A stretch of DNA of 64,000 nucleotides from Propionibacteriaceae bacterium P6A17 (GCA_000619965.1 JHVD01000008.1:62001-126000); one strand, 5' to 3'. Shown: positions 54,543 to 62,877, counted from the stretch's first letter. Notes: generated by a model not told the origin, from the letters alone. Translations and numbers: made by a program.

Positions 54543-55693
54543 GAGAGTCCCTCCTCGTTGTTGGTGGACGTCGACAACACCGGTGGCGGCGTCAGGAAAG
54601 CGGGAAGTGCGCCGATCAGCAGAGCCAGCGCGAGCGGACCCGTCACCACCGGCCATTGGTGCTGGGGAATCGACGGGTCGAGCACTGACGGATCGGGCCC
54701 ATTGGCGACGAGGTGGACGAGGTACGCGGGCAGCAGCCCACACACGAGCACCACCGTTTCGGGCAGGCGCCACCGGTCGCGACGATACCTCGTGCGTTGT
54801 ACGTGCCGGCCGATGATGCCCATGGCGACGACGATCCCTGCGACGCCCATGATCAGCAGACCGACCTCGAGTACGTTGACCCGCCCGAGGTGGGGGCCGA
54901 TGCCGGGTTGCGCAAGCAGGAAGTAGGACCACACGGACAGCACGATGATGCCGCCCATACCCAGCAGCGTCGACGCGGCCCGCTCCGCGCCCGACGCCTG
55001 CCCGCCACGGCCGTAGCCCCGGACCTCCATGCTGGCGGCCAGTGCGATGGAGCGGTCGAGCGCGTCGGACAGGACGGGCACGATGATGGTCTCGACGACG
55101 CCGAGCCGTCGTCGCCGGGATTTCGGCGTCGTTTGACCGCCGCGCAGCCTCCGCACACGCATGACGCGCACCAGCGACTCACCGAGCTGTGGGAACACGC
55201 TGAACGACACCACGAGGATCGTGCCCAGCTCATACATCGCCGCCGGCAGTGCGGCCAGCAGTCGTTTGGGGTTGACGAGCGAGTTTGCCGCTCCCAGGCA
55301 GATGATCATCGTCGCCAGCCGCAGGCCGTCGTACAGGCCGTAGAGCAGCGACTCCAACGAGACCGGGCCCAGTAGGCGGATGCCGGCCACCCAGCTCGGC
55401 AAGGGCACCGTCGGCAGATGCAGGAGCACGGTGGGCCCATCTCCGCCGCCGAAGACGATCCTGAATGCCACGCGCAGCAAGACGATGAAGGCGCCCAGGA
55501 TCAGGTAGAGCTTGAATCCCTTCGCCCAAGGGTTGTCGCCGCAGCGCGACACCGTCACCAGGCACACGACGGCGATGATTCCGGCGAGCAGGAGAGGGTT
55601 GGTGGTGCCGCTGGCCATGACGGCGAGCCCGATCGCCCACAGCCACCACACGTAGGGATGGAGCGGTCGCGGCAGGAAATAGCGTCGGATCAT
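54539..55693 (-). CDS. ECF transporter transmembrane (T) component
   Basis: A 384-aa EcfT-like membrane protein that couples the ATPases to the S component. It has several hydrophobic segments and two cytoplasmic coupling-helix motifs of the A-R-G type: VRVMRVRRLRGGQ and SMEVRGYGRGG. ATG 55693 is chosen because it overlaps the preceding stop as ATGA; the in-frame GTG at 55708 is an alternative. Confidence 0.88.
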   Translation of the reverse strand: MIRRYFLPRPLHPYVWWLWAIGLAVMASGTTNPLLLAGIIAVVCLVTVSRCGDNPWAKGFKLYLILGAFIVLLRVAFRIVFGGGDGPTVLLHLPTVPLPSWVAGIRLLGPVSLESLLYGLYDGLRLATMIICLGAANSLVNPKRLLAALPAAMYELGTILVVSFSVFPQLGESLVRVMRVRRLRGGQTTPKSRRRRLGVVETIIVPVLSDALDRSIALAASMEVRGYGRGGQASGAERAASTLLGMGGIIVLSVWSYFLLAQPGIGPHLGRVNVLEVGLLIMGVAGIVVAMGIIGRHVQRTRYRRDRWRLPETVVLVCGLLPAYLVHLVANGPDPSVLDPSIPQHQWPVVTGPLALALLIGALPAFLTPPPVLSTSTNNEEGLS

Positions 55694-56688
55694 CGGCGGC
55701 GGCGCCACCAGACAACGCCGGCCGTCGCCGCCACACCCGCGACGGCCCCGACGCCGATCAGGGTGCCACTTGGGTCATCGGCGACCAGCTCTGCGGGCAC
55801 TGGTGGGGCAGACACTGCTGAGGGAGATGGGCCGGAGGCTGCCGAAGCTGTGGTCCCCTCGTCGACCGCGCTGGGAGCGCTGGTCGCCGACTGTGACGGC
55901 CCAGCATCGGAGGCGAGCGCTGACGCCGGGTCCCCGGGCGAGGCCGAAGCGGTCGAATCGGGGGTGGCCGTCGGACCCGCAGCGTCGGCGTGGGTGTCCC
56001 CACGCGGACGATCTGGATTCCGAGAAGGGCTCGGTGCCGCCGCCGTCGTCGACGGGGCCGGCTGCCGGGTGCGGGCTGGGCGCGTGCCCTCCGACTTGGG
56101 CGAGGCAGTCGGCGCGCTGCCCGTGGGGGTGCTCTCGGCCGGGACCGTCGGGGTGCGCACCGGGTGGGAGGGCGAGACCCGAGGCCTCGGGTTCTCGTGC
56201 TCATCCTTGTTGAAGGAGAACGACCAGCCCTCATACCCCCCGGGGATGACGGTGCGGTTTCGGATGCCGAACTGGGAGAACGTCCATTGGCCGCCGTTGG
56301 GGCTGTGCCAGTACGACCAGAACGCCTCCGCGGGCGGGGTCTGCACGCAGCGCTCGCGGAACCCCGGCCGGCCAGCGACGTCGATGTCCTGGTCGGGAGC
56401 GGGCTTCCCGTCGATGCGGCAGACGAAGTCCTCTCCGTCCTTGACGGTGCCCTGCAGACCGAAACCGGCCGCCACCATGGCGTCGTAGCCGGTCGAATCG
56501 GCGCCGAGACCGCTCACGCAGCGGACGACGGTGCCGCCGCCCAACTGTTGGAAATCGACGACGACCGTCACCGAGATCTCGTCCGAGCAATGACCGTCGC
56601 GCACCGAAGTCTCGGCGCGCGCCGTGGGCGAGGTCAGGGTGAGGAGGAGGCCGCCGAGCAGGATTGCTGCCAGGCGTCGCACGGTCAC
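55690..56688 (-). CDS. Membrane-anchored DUF4430-like surface protein
   Basis: A 332-aa protein: signal peptide (VRRLAAILLGGLLLTLTSPT, then ARA), a folded domain (about 30-190) with CSDEISVTVVVDFQQLGGG, AFWSYWHSPNGGQWTFSQFG and EGWSFSFN, a long Pro/Ser/Thr/Ala linker, and a C-terminal helix ending in WWRRRR. The domain resembles DUF4430/transcobalamin-like modules that bind corrinoids. It could capture B12 outside the cell and hand it to the ECF S component. The start is GTG 56688 (overlapping the previous stop as GTGA) or GTG 56682, which has GGGAG 7 nt upstream. Confidence 0.75.
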   Translation of the reverse strand: MTVRRLAAILLGGLLLTLTSPTARAETSVRDGHCSDEISVTVVVDFQQLGGGTVVRCVSGLGADSTGYDAMVAAGFGLQGTVKDGEDFVCRIDGKPAPDQDIDVAGRPGFRERCVQTPPAEAFWSYWHSPNGGQWTFSQFGIRNRTVIPGGYEGWSFSFNKDEHENPRPRVSPSHPVRTPTVPAESTPTGSAPTASPKSEGTRPARTRQPAPSTTAAAPSPSRNPDRPRGDTHADAAGPTATPDSTASASPGDPASALASDAGPSQSATSAPSAVDEGTTASAASGPSPSAVSAPPVPAELVADDPSGTLIGVGAVAGVAATAGVVWWRRRR

Positions 56689-57173
56689 ACTCCCGTGGGA
56701 GGAAGGCCGGCGGTGATGCCAGCGGACGCCGTCGGCTGCGGCGAGGCGAGTGGGTCCGTGCGAGGAGCGACCGCTTGCACGTTCCAGTCGGGCTCGAAGC
56801 TCCAGGCGACGACGCTGCCCGCTGCGGGGGCGAGCACGTCGGCCCCCTGCTGCGCGAGCACCCAGTCGCCGTCGGAGGACTTCGTCCACAGCGCGTACCA
56901 CTGGTTGCCGGAGGTGGTGTGGCCGTCGACGGTGGTGAAGAAGCCGTTCGAGCCCTCGAGGGCGATGCCTGCGGAGCGGGTCGCGTCCGCGGCGGTGGCG
57001 AAGTCGGAGGCGCATCCTCCGTTGGTCGAGTCCTCGTGCTGCACGTGTACCCAGACCTTGCCCTGCGCGACACAGTCGGCGGGGGTCACGGGTTCGGCGT
57101 GAGCGGGGAGACCGAGGCCGATCGCAAGCGCGACGATGACCCCGGTAGCCAGCGTGGGGAGAGTTTTCGCCAT
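56685..57173 (-). CDS. Secreted DUF4430-like protein
   Basis: A 162-aa protein with a signal peptide (MAKTLPTLATGVIVALAIGL, then GLPAHA) and one domain similar to that of the next gene: QWYALWTKSSDGDWVLAQQG aligns with the WSYWHSPNGGQWTFSQFG stretch, and VAWSFEPDW with EGWSFSFN. A cysteine pair (PADC and GGCASDF) probably forms a disulfide. The tail ends in LPPTGV, reminiscent of but not an intact sortase signal since no membrane helix follows. It is the first gene after the riboswitch. Confidence 0.72.
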   Translation of the reverse strand: MAKTLPTLATGVIVALAIGLGLPAHAEPVTPADCVAQGKVWVHVQHEDSTNGGCASDFATAADATRSAGIALEGSNGFFTTVDGHTTSGNQWYALWTKSSDGDWVLAQQGADVLAPAAGSVVAWSFEPDWNVQAVAPRTDPLASPQPTASAGITAGLPPTGV

Positions 57174-57195
57174 GAGGCTGCCTTTCTGCATGTGT

Positions 57196-57274
57196 GGAGC
57201 CGAAGGTCCGACTTGCCCGTTGGGCATCACGGTTGCGCGACAGTGTCGGTTTCCCACCGAACTTCCCCGGCTCG
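57196..57274 (-). ncRNA. Cobalamin riboswitch aptamer
   Basis: On the minus strand the conserved core reads GGGGAAG, CGGTGGGAAACCG, CACTGTCGCGCAAC, CGTGA, then a GCCC/GGGC stem and AGTCGGA, matching the cobalamin element order GGGAA - CGGTGxxAAxCCG - CTGxCxCGCAACxGTGA - AGTCxGA. TAGAGT (57282-57287 on the complement) is a fitting -10. The ATG of the first DUF4430-like gene is about 23 nt downstream, and its AAAGG site lies in between, suggesting control of translation. Confidence 0.78.
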
Positions 57275-57342
57275 GGCGATCACTCTACCGTCCCCGACCC
57301 CGCTCTGCGAGAATGGAGCGATCCGACGGAAAGGACGGCGAC

Positions 57343-57993
57343 GTGCCCAATGCAGTGATGTTCGATCTCGACGGCACCCTCACCGACACCGAGGGAGTCT
57401 GGGACGAGGTGCGACGTCGTCTCGCGGCGGAGGCGGGGCTTGAATGGCGCGAGGAGTACTCGCGCGTGATGATGGGGATGTCGACGCCCGAGTGGAGCCG
57501 ATACCTCGTCGAGGAGGTGGGGCTGCCCGTCGTGCCGGAAGAGGCCGCCCGGATGACGGTGCAGGGCATGGTCGACCACTACCTGTCCGGCGCACAACCC
57601 ATGCCGGGCGCCGCGGATGCGGTGCGGCGCATGGCGTCGAGGTATCCCGTCGCGATCGTCTCGTCGTCGCCCGCGCTGCTGATCGAGACGGCCGCGCAGG
57701 TCCTGGACATCGGTGACGCTCTGGCCGCGATCGTATCGACGGAGGAGTGTGATCGCGGCAAGCCCGCGCCCGACGGGTATCTCCTGGCCTGCACGCGGCT
57801 CGGGGTGCGGCCGGGTGACGCGGTCGCCGTCGAGGACTCGCAGGCGGGGATCACCTCCGCGCTCAACGCAGGGTTGACCGTCGTGGCCTGTCCGAGCACG
57901 TTTCGTCGCCCGCCGGAGTCGATCCTGGAACGCACGACGGTGGTGGGCTCGCTCGATGAGCTGACCCTCGAGCTGGTCGAGGGCCTTTCCTGA
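57343..57993 (+). CDS. HAD-superfamily phosphatase
   Basis: A 216-aa HAD subfamily IA hydrolase (beta-phosphoglucomutase/phosphoglycolate-phosphatase-like). Nucleophile D8 and acid/base D10 in VMFDLDGTLTDTE, motif II VSSSPALL, motif III Lys in CDRGKPAPDGYL, motif IV VAVEDSQAGITSA. GTG 57343 follows AAAGGA; ATG 57313 is the alternative. The substrate is unknown. It is divergent from the riboswitch operon. Confidence 0.9.
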   Translation: MPNAVMFDLDGTLTDTEGVWDEVRRRLAAEAGLEWREEYSRVMMGMSTPEWSRYLVEEVGLPVVPEEAARMTVQGMVDHYLSGAQPMPGAADAVRRMASRYPVAIVSSSPALLIETAAQVLDIGDALAAIVSTEECDRGKPAPDGYLLACTRLGVRPGDAVAVEDSQAGITSALNAGLTVVACPSTFRRPPESILERTTVVGSLDELTLELVEGLS

Positions 57994-58005
57994 CTCGAGG
58001 GCTGG

Positions 58006-58596
58006 TCAGCGCAGCGGGACGAACAGGTACTCGCCGTAGCGTTGGATCTGCGGCTTGCCGTCGTCGCCCTTGCGCACCTGCCACATCTGCCCGGCCACCG
58101 GCATCACGAGGACGCCGCCGACGCGCAACTGCGCGAACAGCTCCGGCGGCATGCGGCGCGCGGCCGCCGAGACGAGGATCCTGTCGAAGGGGCCCTTGCC
58201 CGCGTGTCCGAGCTTGCCCTTGACCGCCTGCGCAATGCTGGCCCAAGGGCGATCGAACTTGGCCAGGTTGGCCTGGCCAAATTGGACCAGCTCCGGCTCG
58301 ATCTCGAGGCCGAGCACGCTGCCCTCCGGGCCGGTCAGCGCCGCGAGCAGCGCCGTCGTCCAGCCGGACCCGGCACCGACGTCGAGCACCGAGGCGCCCT
58401 CAGGGACGTCGAGCAGGTAGAGCATGTCGTGCACCGTCGAGGGCTGCGAGTTCGTCTGGTTGCGGCCGATGGGCAGCGGGCGGTCCTCGGCGGCGCGCTC
58501 GCGCACCTTCTCGGGCAGGAACTCGGCGCGGGGCGTCGCGTCGAAGGCCGCGTCCACGCGCTGGATGATCGGGTCGAGTTCGGGCGAGTCGCTCAT
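58006..58596 (-). CDS. pcm: Protein-L-isoaspartate O-methyltransferase
   Basis: Repairs isoaspartyl residues by SAM-dependent methylation. It is 196 aa. RNQTNSQPSTVHDML corresponds to the family's GxTISQP region, SVLDVGAGSGWTTALLAALT is SAM motif I, and DRILVSAAARRMPPEL is motif II. It converges with the HAD gene (12-bp gap) and starts 4 bp inside the upstream small gene. Confidence 0.88.
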   Translation of the reverse strand: MSDSPELDPIIQRVDAAFDATPRAEFLPEKVRERAAEDRPLPIGRNQTNSQPSTVHDMLYLLDVPEGASVLDVGAGSGWTTALLAALTGPEGSVLGLEIEPELVQFGQANLAKFDRPWASIAQAVKGKLGHAGKGPFDRILVSAAARRMPPELFAQLRVGGVLVMPVAGQMWQVRKGDDGKPQIQRYGEYLFVPLR

Positions 58597-58988
58597 CGTG
58601 GTCCTCCGGGGTGGTCGTGGTCGAGCAGGGCGTCGATGGCCGACAGGAGTCGCGCATTCAGATCGGCGACGGGCGCGAAGTCGTCAGGAGGCGTGCCGCG
58701 GAACAGCGGTCGGATGCTCGTGCCGAGGTCGAAGACGTCCTGTCTGTCGAACGTCGACGCCTTCGCGAGGGCGTCGACCTCGCAGCGGGAGCGGGCGAGA
58801 TCCTGGATCCGACCCTGCCAGCCGGGGTTGTCGACGGGGAATTCGTCGTCGCGCATGCGGCGCGTCAACGCGTGCAGCGCCGACGACAGCTCCTCCAGCT
58901 GACGCCGCTTGGCGTCGACGTCGAACGGCGCCGCCTGGGGCGTCGCGTCCGCGCGGGCCCCACCGAACAATTTGTCGAACAGTCCCAT
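58593..58988 (-). CDS. Small soluble protein of unknown function
   Basis: A 131-aa protein starting MGLFDKLFGG, then a Lys/Arg/Glu helical stretch (RRQLEELSSALHALTRRMRD) and a mixed C-terminus ending in DHDHPGGPR. No family was recognised. It has the most complete Shine-Dalgarno in the window (AAGGAGGTGATC) and a -10-like TAGGTT (59009-59014 on the complement), so it is probably well translated. It overlaps pcm by 4 bp and may work with it. Confidence 0.65.
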   Translation of the reverse strand: MGLFDKLFGGARADATPQAAPFDVDAKRRQLEELSSALHALTRRMRDDEFPVDNPGWQGRIQDLARSRCEVDALAKASTFDRQDVFDLGTSIRPLFRGTPPDDFAPVADLNARLLSAIDALLDHDHPGGPR

Positions 58989-59159
58989 CGGGATCACCTC
59001 CTTGGGCCAACCTAGCGCATGGGCCCGGGGCGGGCGTCGGGGCAACACTCGGATTCCGGCCGGGGGAGGGCTGCCCGGTAGGCTGGGTGTCGACTTCGGG
59101 AACGCTGCCGCAAAGTGAGGTTGGGATTTGCGGCCCGATTCGCGTCCCGGGAGGAATCC

Positions 59160-60377
59160 ATGACCAGTGGCCCGTCGCTCGTCGCGCACGGTGGGCTCGC
59201 CTTCCTGCTCACCTCCGCCATCGGTCGTTTGCCTGCGGCGATGGTCCAGCTCGGCCTTCTGATGTACGTCACAGCCTCGGGCCTCGGGCTCGAGCTCGGA
59301 GGGCTCACGGTGGCGGCCGTGGGCATCGGCACCGCCGTGGGCGCCCCGGTGATGGGGCGGTTGGTCGACGGCGTGGGACCCCTGCCCGTGGTGGTGGGGG
59401 CGACGGTCCTCCAGTCCGCAGGGCTCTTCGCGATCCATCTCATGACCCCCGCACTGGTCGCCGGTGGGCTCCCGGCCGTGGCGCTGCTCGCGGTGGCCGC
59501 AGCCTGCGGGTTCGCGAACCCGCAGATGGGACCGATCGTGCGGGCGCACTGGTCCCACTTGAGCCGCACCGCCGGGCAGCCGGCCCTCGTCGGCAGGGCA
59601 CTGGGCTACGAGGGAGCCATGGACGAAATGAGCTTCATCGTCGGCCCCATCGCGGCCAGCTCGCTCGTGGCCACGCTCGGCCCGACGCGGGCCATCCTCG
59701 CGCTGATCTCGATCATCGTCGTCGGGCAGGGCGTGTTCGTCGCGCACCTCGTGCTGGCGCGCAGCCAGTGGCGGCATCGAGTCGGGGCGGAGCCGGCGTC
59801 GTCGACGGGGCGCATCCCGTTTGGCACGCTGGCCGCACCCATGCTCGTCCTGCTGGCCGTCGGCATCACCTTCGGCGCCACGCAGACGGCGCTGACGGCC
59901 GTGAACGCCGAGCGCGGCACGCCCGAGCTCACCGGCATCATCTACGGCTCCGTCGGGGTGGGCAGCGCGCTGTCGTCGCTGCTGGTGTCCCGCATGGCGC
60001 TGCGTTTCTCGGCCGGGGCTCGCCTGCTGTTGGGCTCTGCCGCGCTGTTGCTGGCAGGGCTGGGCCACATGCTGCTCCCCGGCCTCATCGGTTCCCTCGT
60101 GCTGGCGGTGGTCGCGGGGCTCGGGATCGGTGTGGTGCTGGTCACCGGTTTCGCGCGGGCGGAGGCGGTCGCGCCGTCGACGCGGATTGCGTCGGTGATG
60201 ACGGCCCTCACCATGTGCCTGACCCTGGGAGTCTCCGCAGGAGCGGCGACGGCGGGTCAGTTCACCGCCAACCTCGCGTGGGGCTTCGTCCCGGTCGTCG
60301 CTGCCGGGGTGCTCGCCCTGCTCGGCTCCTGCCTGGTGGCGCTGGGGGAGCGTCGCGAGGCGAGCACGCGTCGTTGA
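59160..60377 (+). CDS. MFS transporter
   Basis: A 405-aa protein with about twelve hydrophobic segments. GAPVMGRLVDGVG is the loop 2-3 MFS motif, and RALGYEGAMDEMSFIVGP in the middle is typical of small-molecule efflux permeases. The substrate is unknown. ATG 59160 follows GGGAGG; the upstream in-frame GTG at 59115 lacks a site. TAGGCT about 80 nt upstream may be the promoter. It converges with the VIT gene. Confidence 0.88.
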   Translation: MTSGPSLVAHGGLAFLLTSAIGRLPAAMVQLGLLMYVTASGLGLELGGLTVAAVGIGTAVGAPVMGRLVDGVGPLPVVVGATVLQSAGLFAIHLMTPALVAGGLPAVALLAVAAACGFANPQMGPIVRAHWSHLSRTAGQPALVGRALGYEGAMDEMSFIVGPIAASSLVATLGPTRAILALISIIVVGQGVFVAHLVLARSQWRHRVGAEPASSTGRIPFGTLAAPMLVLLAVGITFGATQTALTAVNAERGTPELTGIIYGSVGVGSALSSLLVSRMALRFSAGARLLLGSAALLLAGLGHMLLPGLIGSLVLAVVAGLGIGVVLVTGFARAEAVAPSTRIASVMTALTMCLTLGVSAGAATAGQFTANLAWGFVPVVAAGVLALLGSCLVALGERREASTRR

Positions 60378-60384
60378 CCCTCGA

Positions 60385-61107
60385 TCAGACGACGCCCTGG
60401 GTGCCCAGCAGCCAGCCGATGAGGAACGTCGCGCCGAGCGCCAGCGCGCCGCCGACGACGGTGCGCACCATCGCCCGCACGGGCTGCGCGTCGCCCAGCT
60501 TCGCCCCGGTGTACCCGGTCAGGGCCAGGGCAGTCAGCACCGACAGGAAGGTCACGGGGATCTTCGCCGGGCTCGGCACGAGCACGGCGACGAGGAACGG
60601 CAGCATGGAACCCACGATGAACGCGATGAACGAGGCGACGGCCGCGTGCATCGGGCTGACCACCTCGTCCTCGCTGAGGTGGAGTTCGACGTCGAGGTGC
60701 GCGGCCAGCGCGTCACGAGCCGTCAGTTCGCGCGCGACCTGCATCGCCGTGTCGTCGGACAGGCCCTTGTTGGCGTAGAGGCTGGCCAGCTCGCGGAGCT
60801 CCCCCTCGGGATCCTCGGCGAGTTCGCGCTGCTCGATCTCGATGAGCGACTTCTGGGCGTCGGAGCTCGACGACACCGAGACGTACTCGCCGAGGGCCAT
60901 CGAGATCGCCCCGCCGGTGATGCTCGCGACGCCAGCCAGGACGAGGGGTCCCATCTGCGGCGTGGCCCCGGCGACGCCGACGAGGACCGCGGCGACGGAG
61001 ACGATGCCGTCGTTCGCGCCCAAAATGCCGGCGCGGAGTCGGTTGAGTTTGTGGGCCGTGTCAGAGGCTGCGTGTGGTTCGACAGGCGTGGTCTGCAGGG
61101 TGTCCAT
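60385..61107 (-). CDS. VIT1/CCC1-family Fe/Mn transporter
   Basis: A 240-aa membrane protein with helices at about 30-50, 55-75, 148-170, 177-195 and 212-235. RAGILGANDGIVSVAAVLVG and GGAISMALGEYVSVSSSSDAQ are CCC1/VIT hallmarks; the acidic cytoplasmic loop (IEIEQRELAEDPEGELREL) is the metal-capturing domain. It probably exports or sequesters ferrous iron. An IdeR/DtxR-like box lies upstream of the promoter. Confidence 0.9.
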   Translation of the reverse strand: MDTLQTTPVEPHAASDTAHKLNRLRAGILGANDGIVSVAAVLVGVAGATPQMGPLVLAGVASITGGAISMALGEYVSVSSSSDAQKSLIEIEQRELAEDPEGELRELASLYANKGLSDDTAMQVARELTARDALAAHLDVELHLSEDEVVSPMHAAVASFIAFIVGSMLPFLVAVLVPSPAKIPVTFLSVLTALALTGYTGAKLGDAQPVRAMVRTVVGGALALGATFLIGWLLGTQGVV

Positions 61108-61113
61108 GGATCC

Positions 61114-61119
61114 ATGCTA
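61114..61119 (-). promoter_or_regulatory. -10-like TAGCAT before the VIT gene
   Basis: ATGCTA on the plus strand, 6 nt upstream of the minus-strand ATG. Leaderless-type. The palindrome AAACGCGTTT (61119-61128) starts at its edge. Confidence 0.45.
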
Positions 61120-61143
61120 AACGCGTTTGACTAGGCATTCCAG

Positions 61144-61162
61144 TAAGGCTAGGCATACCTTG
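61144..61162. promoter_or_regulatory. IdeR/DtxR-type iron box
   Basis: TAAGGCTAGGCATACCTTG matches the iron-box consensus TTAGGTTAGGCTAACCTAA at 13 of 19 positions. A second CTAGGCATtCC lies 18 bp away (61131-61141), suggesting a tandem half-overlapping site. Its position upstream of the -35 region suits iron-dependent activation of the VIT exporter. Confidence 0.6.
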
Positions 61163-61265
61163 AGCGTTGACGGGAGCCCGACGGGTGGGCGGTCTGCGAC
61201 GATGCGCGCCCGCTCGCGGTAGGGTGCGGGATTGATCCTGGAAACTGGTCGATGAGGACGGTGGC

Positions 61266-62480
61266 GTGAGCTGGGAAGGATACGAGCCGGGCACGGGCGG
61301 CTACCGGCGGGTGCTCGTCGCGTTGCTGTGCGCAGGCATCGCCACGTTCGCGCAGCTCTACTCCGTCCAGGGCGTGCTGCCGCTGCTCCAGCGAGACCTC
61401 GGCATCACGCCGGCGCAGGCCGCGTTGTCGGTGTCCGCTGCCACACTGGGGTTGGCCGCCGCCGTCGTGCCGTGGTCGGCGGTGTCGGACCGGCATGGTC
61501 GGCGACGTACGATGATCGTCGCGATCCTCTGCGCGACCGTGCTCGCGGTGGCGAGCATCTTCGCGCCCTCCTACCCGCTGCTCGTCGGGGTCCGCTTCCT
61601 CGAGGGCGCGGCGCTGGGCGGCATCCCGGCGGTCGCCATGGCCTACCTGGCCGAGGAGGTGCACCACGGCCACGCGACGGTCGCCGCCGCCACCTACATC
61701 TCGGGCACCAGCATCGGCGGACTGTCGGGGCGCATCGTCGCTGCCCCGGTGGGGGACCTGTTGGGCTGGCGGGCCGGGGTCCTGGCCGTGACGCTGCTGG
61801 CAGTGGCCGCGACGGTGGCGTTCATCGTCGTCTCGCCCCAGCAGCGACGATTCGTGCCCCAGCCGGTGCGCCTGCGGTCCCTGACGCTGCGGATCGTCGC
61901 GACGCTCACCGATCGTCGGCTGCTCGTGCTCTATCTGCAGGCCTTCCTGCTGATGGGGTCGTTCGTCGCGATGTACAACTACCTGGGATTCCACCTGGGG
62001 GCCCCGCCGTTCAATCTGTCGCCCGGGTGGGTCTCGCTGCTGTTTCTCGCCTACCTGTCGGGGACATGGTCCTCCTCGACGGCCGGTCGCATGGCCGCCC
62101 ACTGGGGAAGGCGGGGGGTGCTCGTCGGGTCCTCGCTGACCATGCTGGCCGGAGCCCTGCTCACCCTCGTCGGATGGCTGCCGGTCATCATCGTGGGGCT
62201 CCTGCTGTTCACTGCCGGATTCTTCGCCGCACACGCCATTGCCAACGGCTGGGTGCCGACGCTGGCGCACGACTCTCCGGCGCAGGCGGCCTCCTTCTAC
62301 ACGCTGGCCTACTACACGGGCTCGTCGGTGGTGGGCTTCGGGGGCGGGCTCGTGTTCGCCGACGGTGGCTGGCCGGGCTTCGTCGGGCTGCTCGCAGCGC
62401 TGCTGGTGGCGGGGGTGGCGGTCGCGCTGCTCGGCCTCCCGGGCCGGGGGCGCCACGCGGGCGACGCCCGGACGCAGTGA
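61266..62480 (+). CDS. MFS transporter
   Basis: A 404-aa protein with about twelve hydrophobic segments. VPWSAVSDRHGRRRTMIVA is the classic MFS motif A and RFLEGAALGGIPAVAMAYLAEE is helix 4-5. It resembles the YnfM/CynX-like group. The substrate is unknown. GTG 61266 follows GAGGA; the IdeR-like box at 61144 could also influence it. A terminator follows. Confidence 0.88.
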   Translation: MSWEGYEPGTGGYRRVLVALLCAGIATFAQLYSVQGVLPLLQRDLGITPAQAALSVSAATLGLAAAVVPWSAVSDRHGRRRTMIVAILCATVLAVASIFAPSYPLLVGVRFLEGAALGGIPAVAMAYLAEEVHHGHATVAAATYISGTSIGGLSGRIVAAPVGDLLGWRAGVLAVTLLAVAATVAFIVVSPQQRRFVPQPVRLRSLTLRIVATLTDRRLLVLYLQAFLLMGSFVAMYNYLGFHLGAPPFNLSPGWVSLLFLAYLSGTWSSSTAGRMAAHWGRRGVLVGSSLTMLAGALLTLVGWLPVIIVGLLLFTAGFFAAHAIANGWVPTLAHDSPAQAASFYTLAYYTGSSVVGFGGGLVFADGGWPGFVGLLAALLVAGVAVALLGLPGRGRHAGDARTQ

Positions 62481-62513
62481 GCGCGCGGAAGGCGTTTTGC
62501 CTCCCGCGCGCTC
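62479..62513. terminator. Bidirectional terminator MFS / glnB
   Basis: GAGCGCGCGG (62479-62488) pairs with CCGCGCGCTC (62504-62513), with an inner AGGC/GCCT stem, between two convergent genes. Confidence 0.7.
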
Positions 62514-62538
62514 GGCGCACGTCCCTGCCGGGCTCGGG

Positions 62539-62877
62539 TCAGAGTGCGTCCTCGCCGGTCTCCCCGGTGCGGACCCGCACAACGGTGTCGACTGCGGTGG
62601 ACCAGACCTTCCCGTCACCGATCTGGCCGGTGCGGGCGGCCTGGACGATCACGTCGATGACGTGCTGCTCCTCGTCCTCGGCGGCGAGCACCTCGACCTT
62701 GATCTTGGGGATCGTGTCGATGCGGTACTCGGTGCCGCGGTAGATCTCCGTGTGGCCGCCCTGGCGGCCGGAGCCGACGACCTCGGTGATCGTGACGCCG
62801 TGCCCGCCTGCCGAGCGGAGCGCCTGCACGACTCCCTCGAGGGCGTGGGGCTGGATGATGGCGGTGATGAGCCTCAT
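62539..62877 (-). CDS. glnB: Nitrogen regulatory protein P-II
   Basis: A 112-aa trimeric sensor of ATP/ADP and 2-oxoglutarate that controls the ammonium channel. The T-loop has Y51 in YRGTEYRID, the residue adenylylated in actinobacterial GlnK. VTEV-type TITEVVGSGRQGGHTE and TGQIGDGKVW (B-loop) are intact. GGGAG is 8 nt before the ATG. It overlaps amtB by 4 bp, so the pair is coupled; glnD is not in the window. Confidence 0.96.
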   Translation of the reverse strand: MRLITAIIQPHALEGVVQALRSAGGHGVTITEVVGSGRQGGHTEIYRGTEYRIDTIPKIKVEVLAAEDEEQHVIDVIVQAARTGQIGDGKVWSTAVDTVVRVRTGETGEDAL

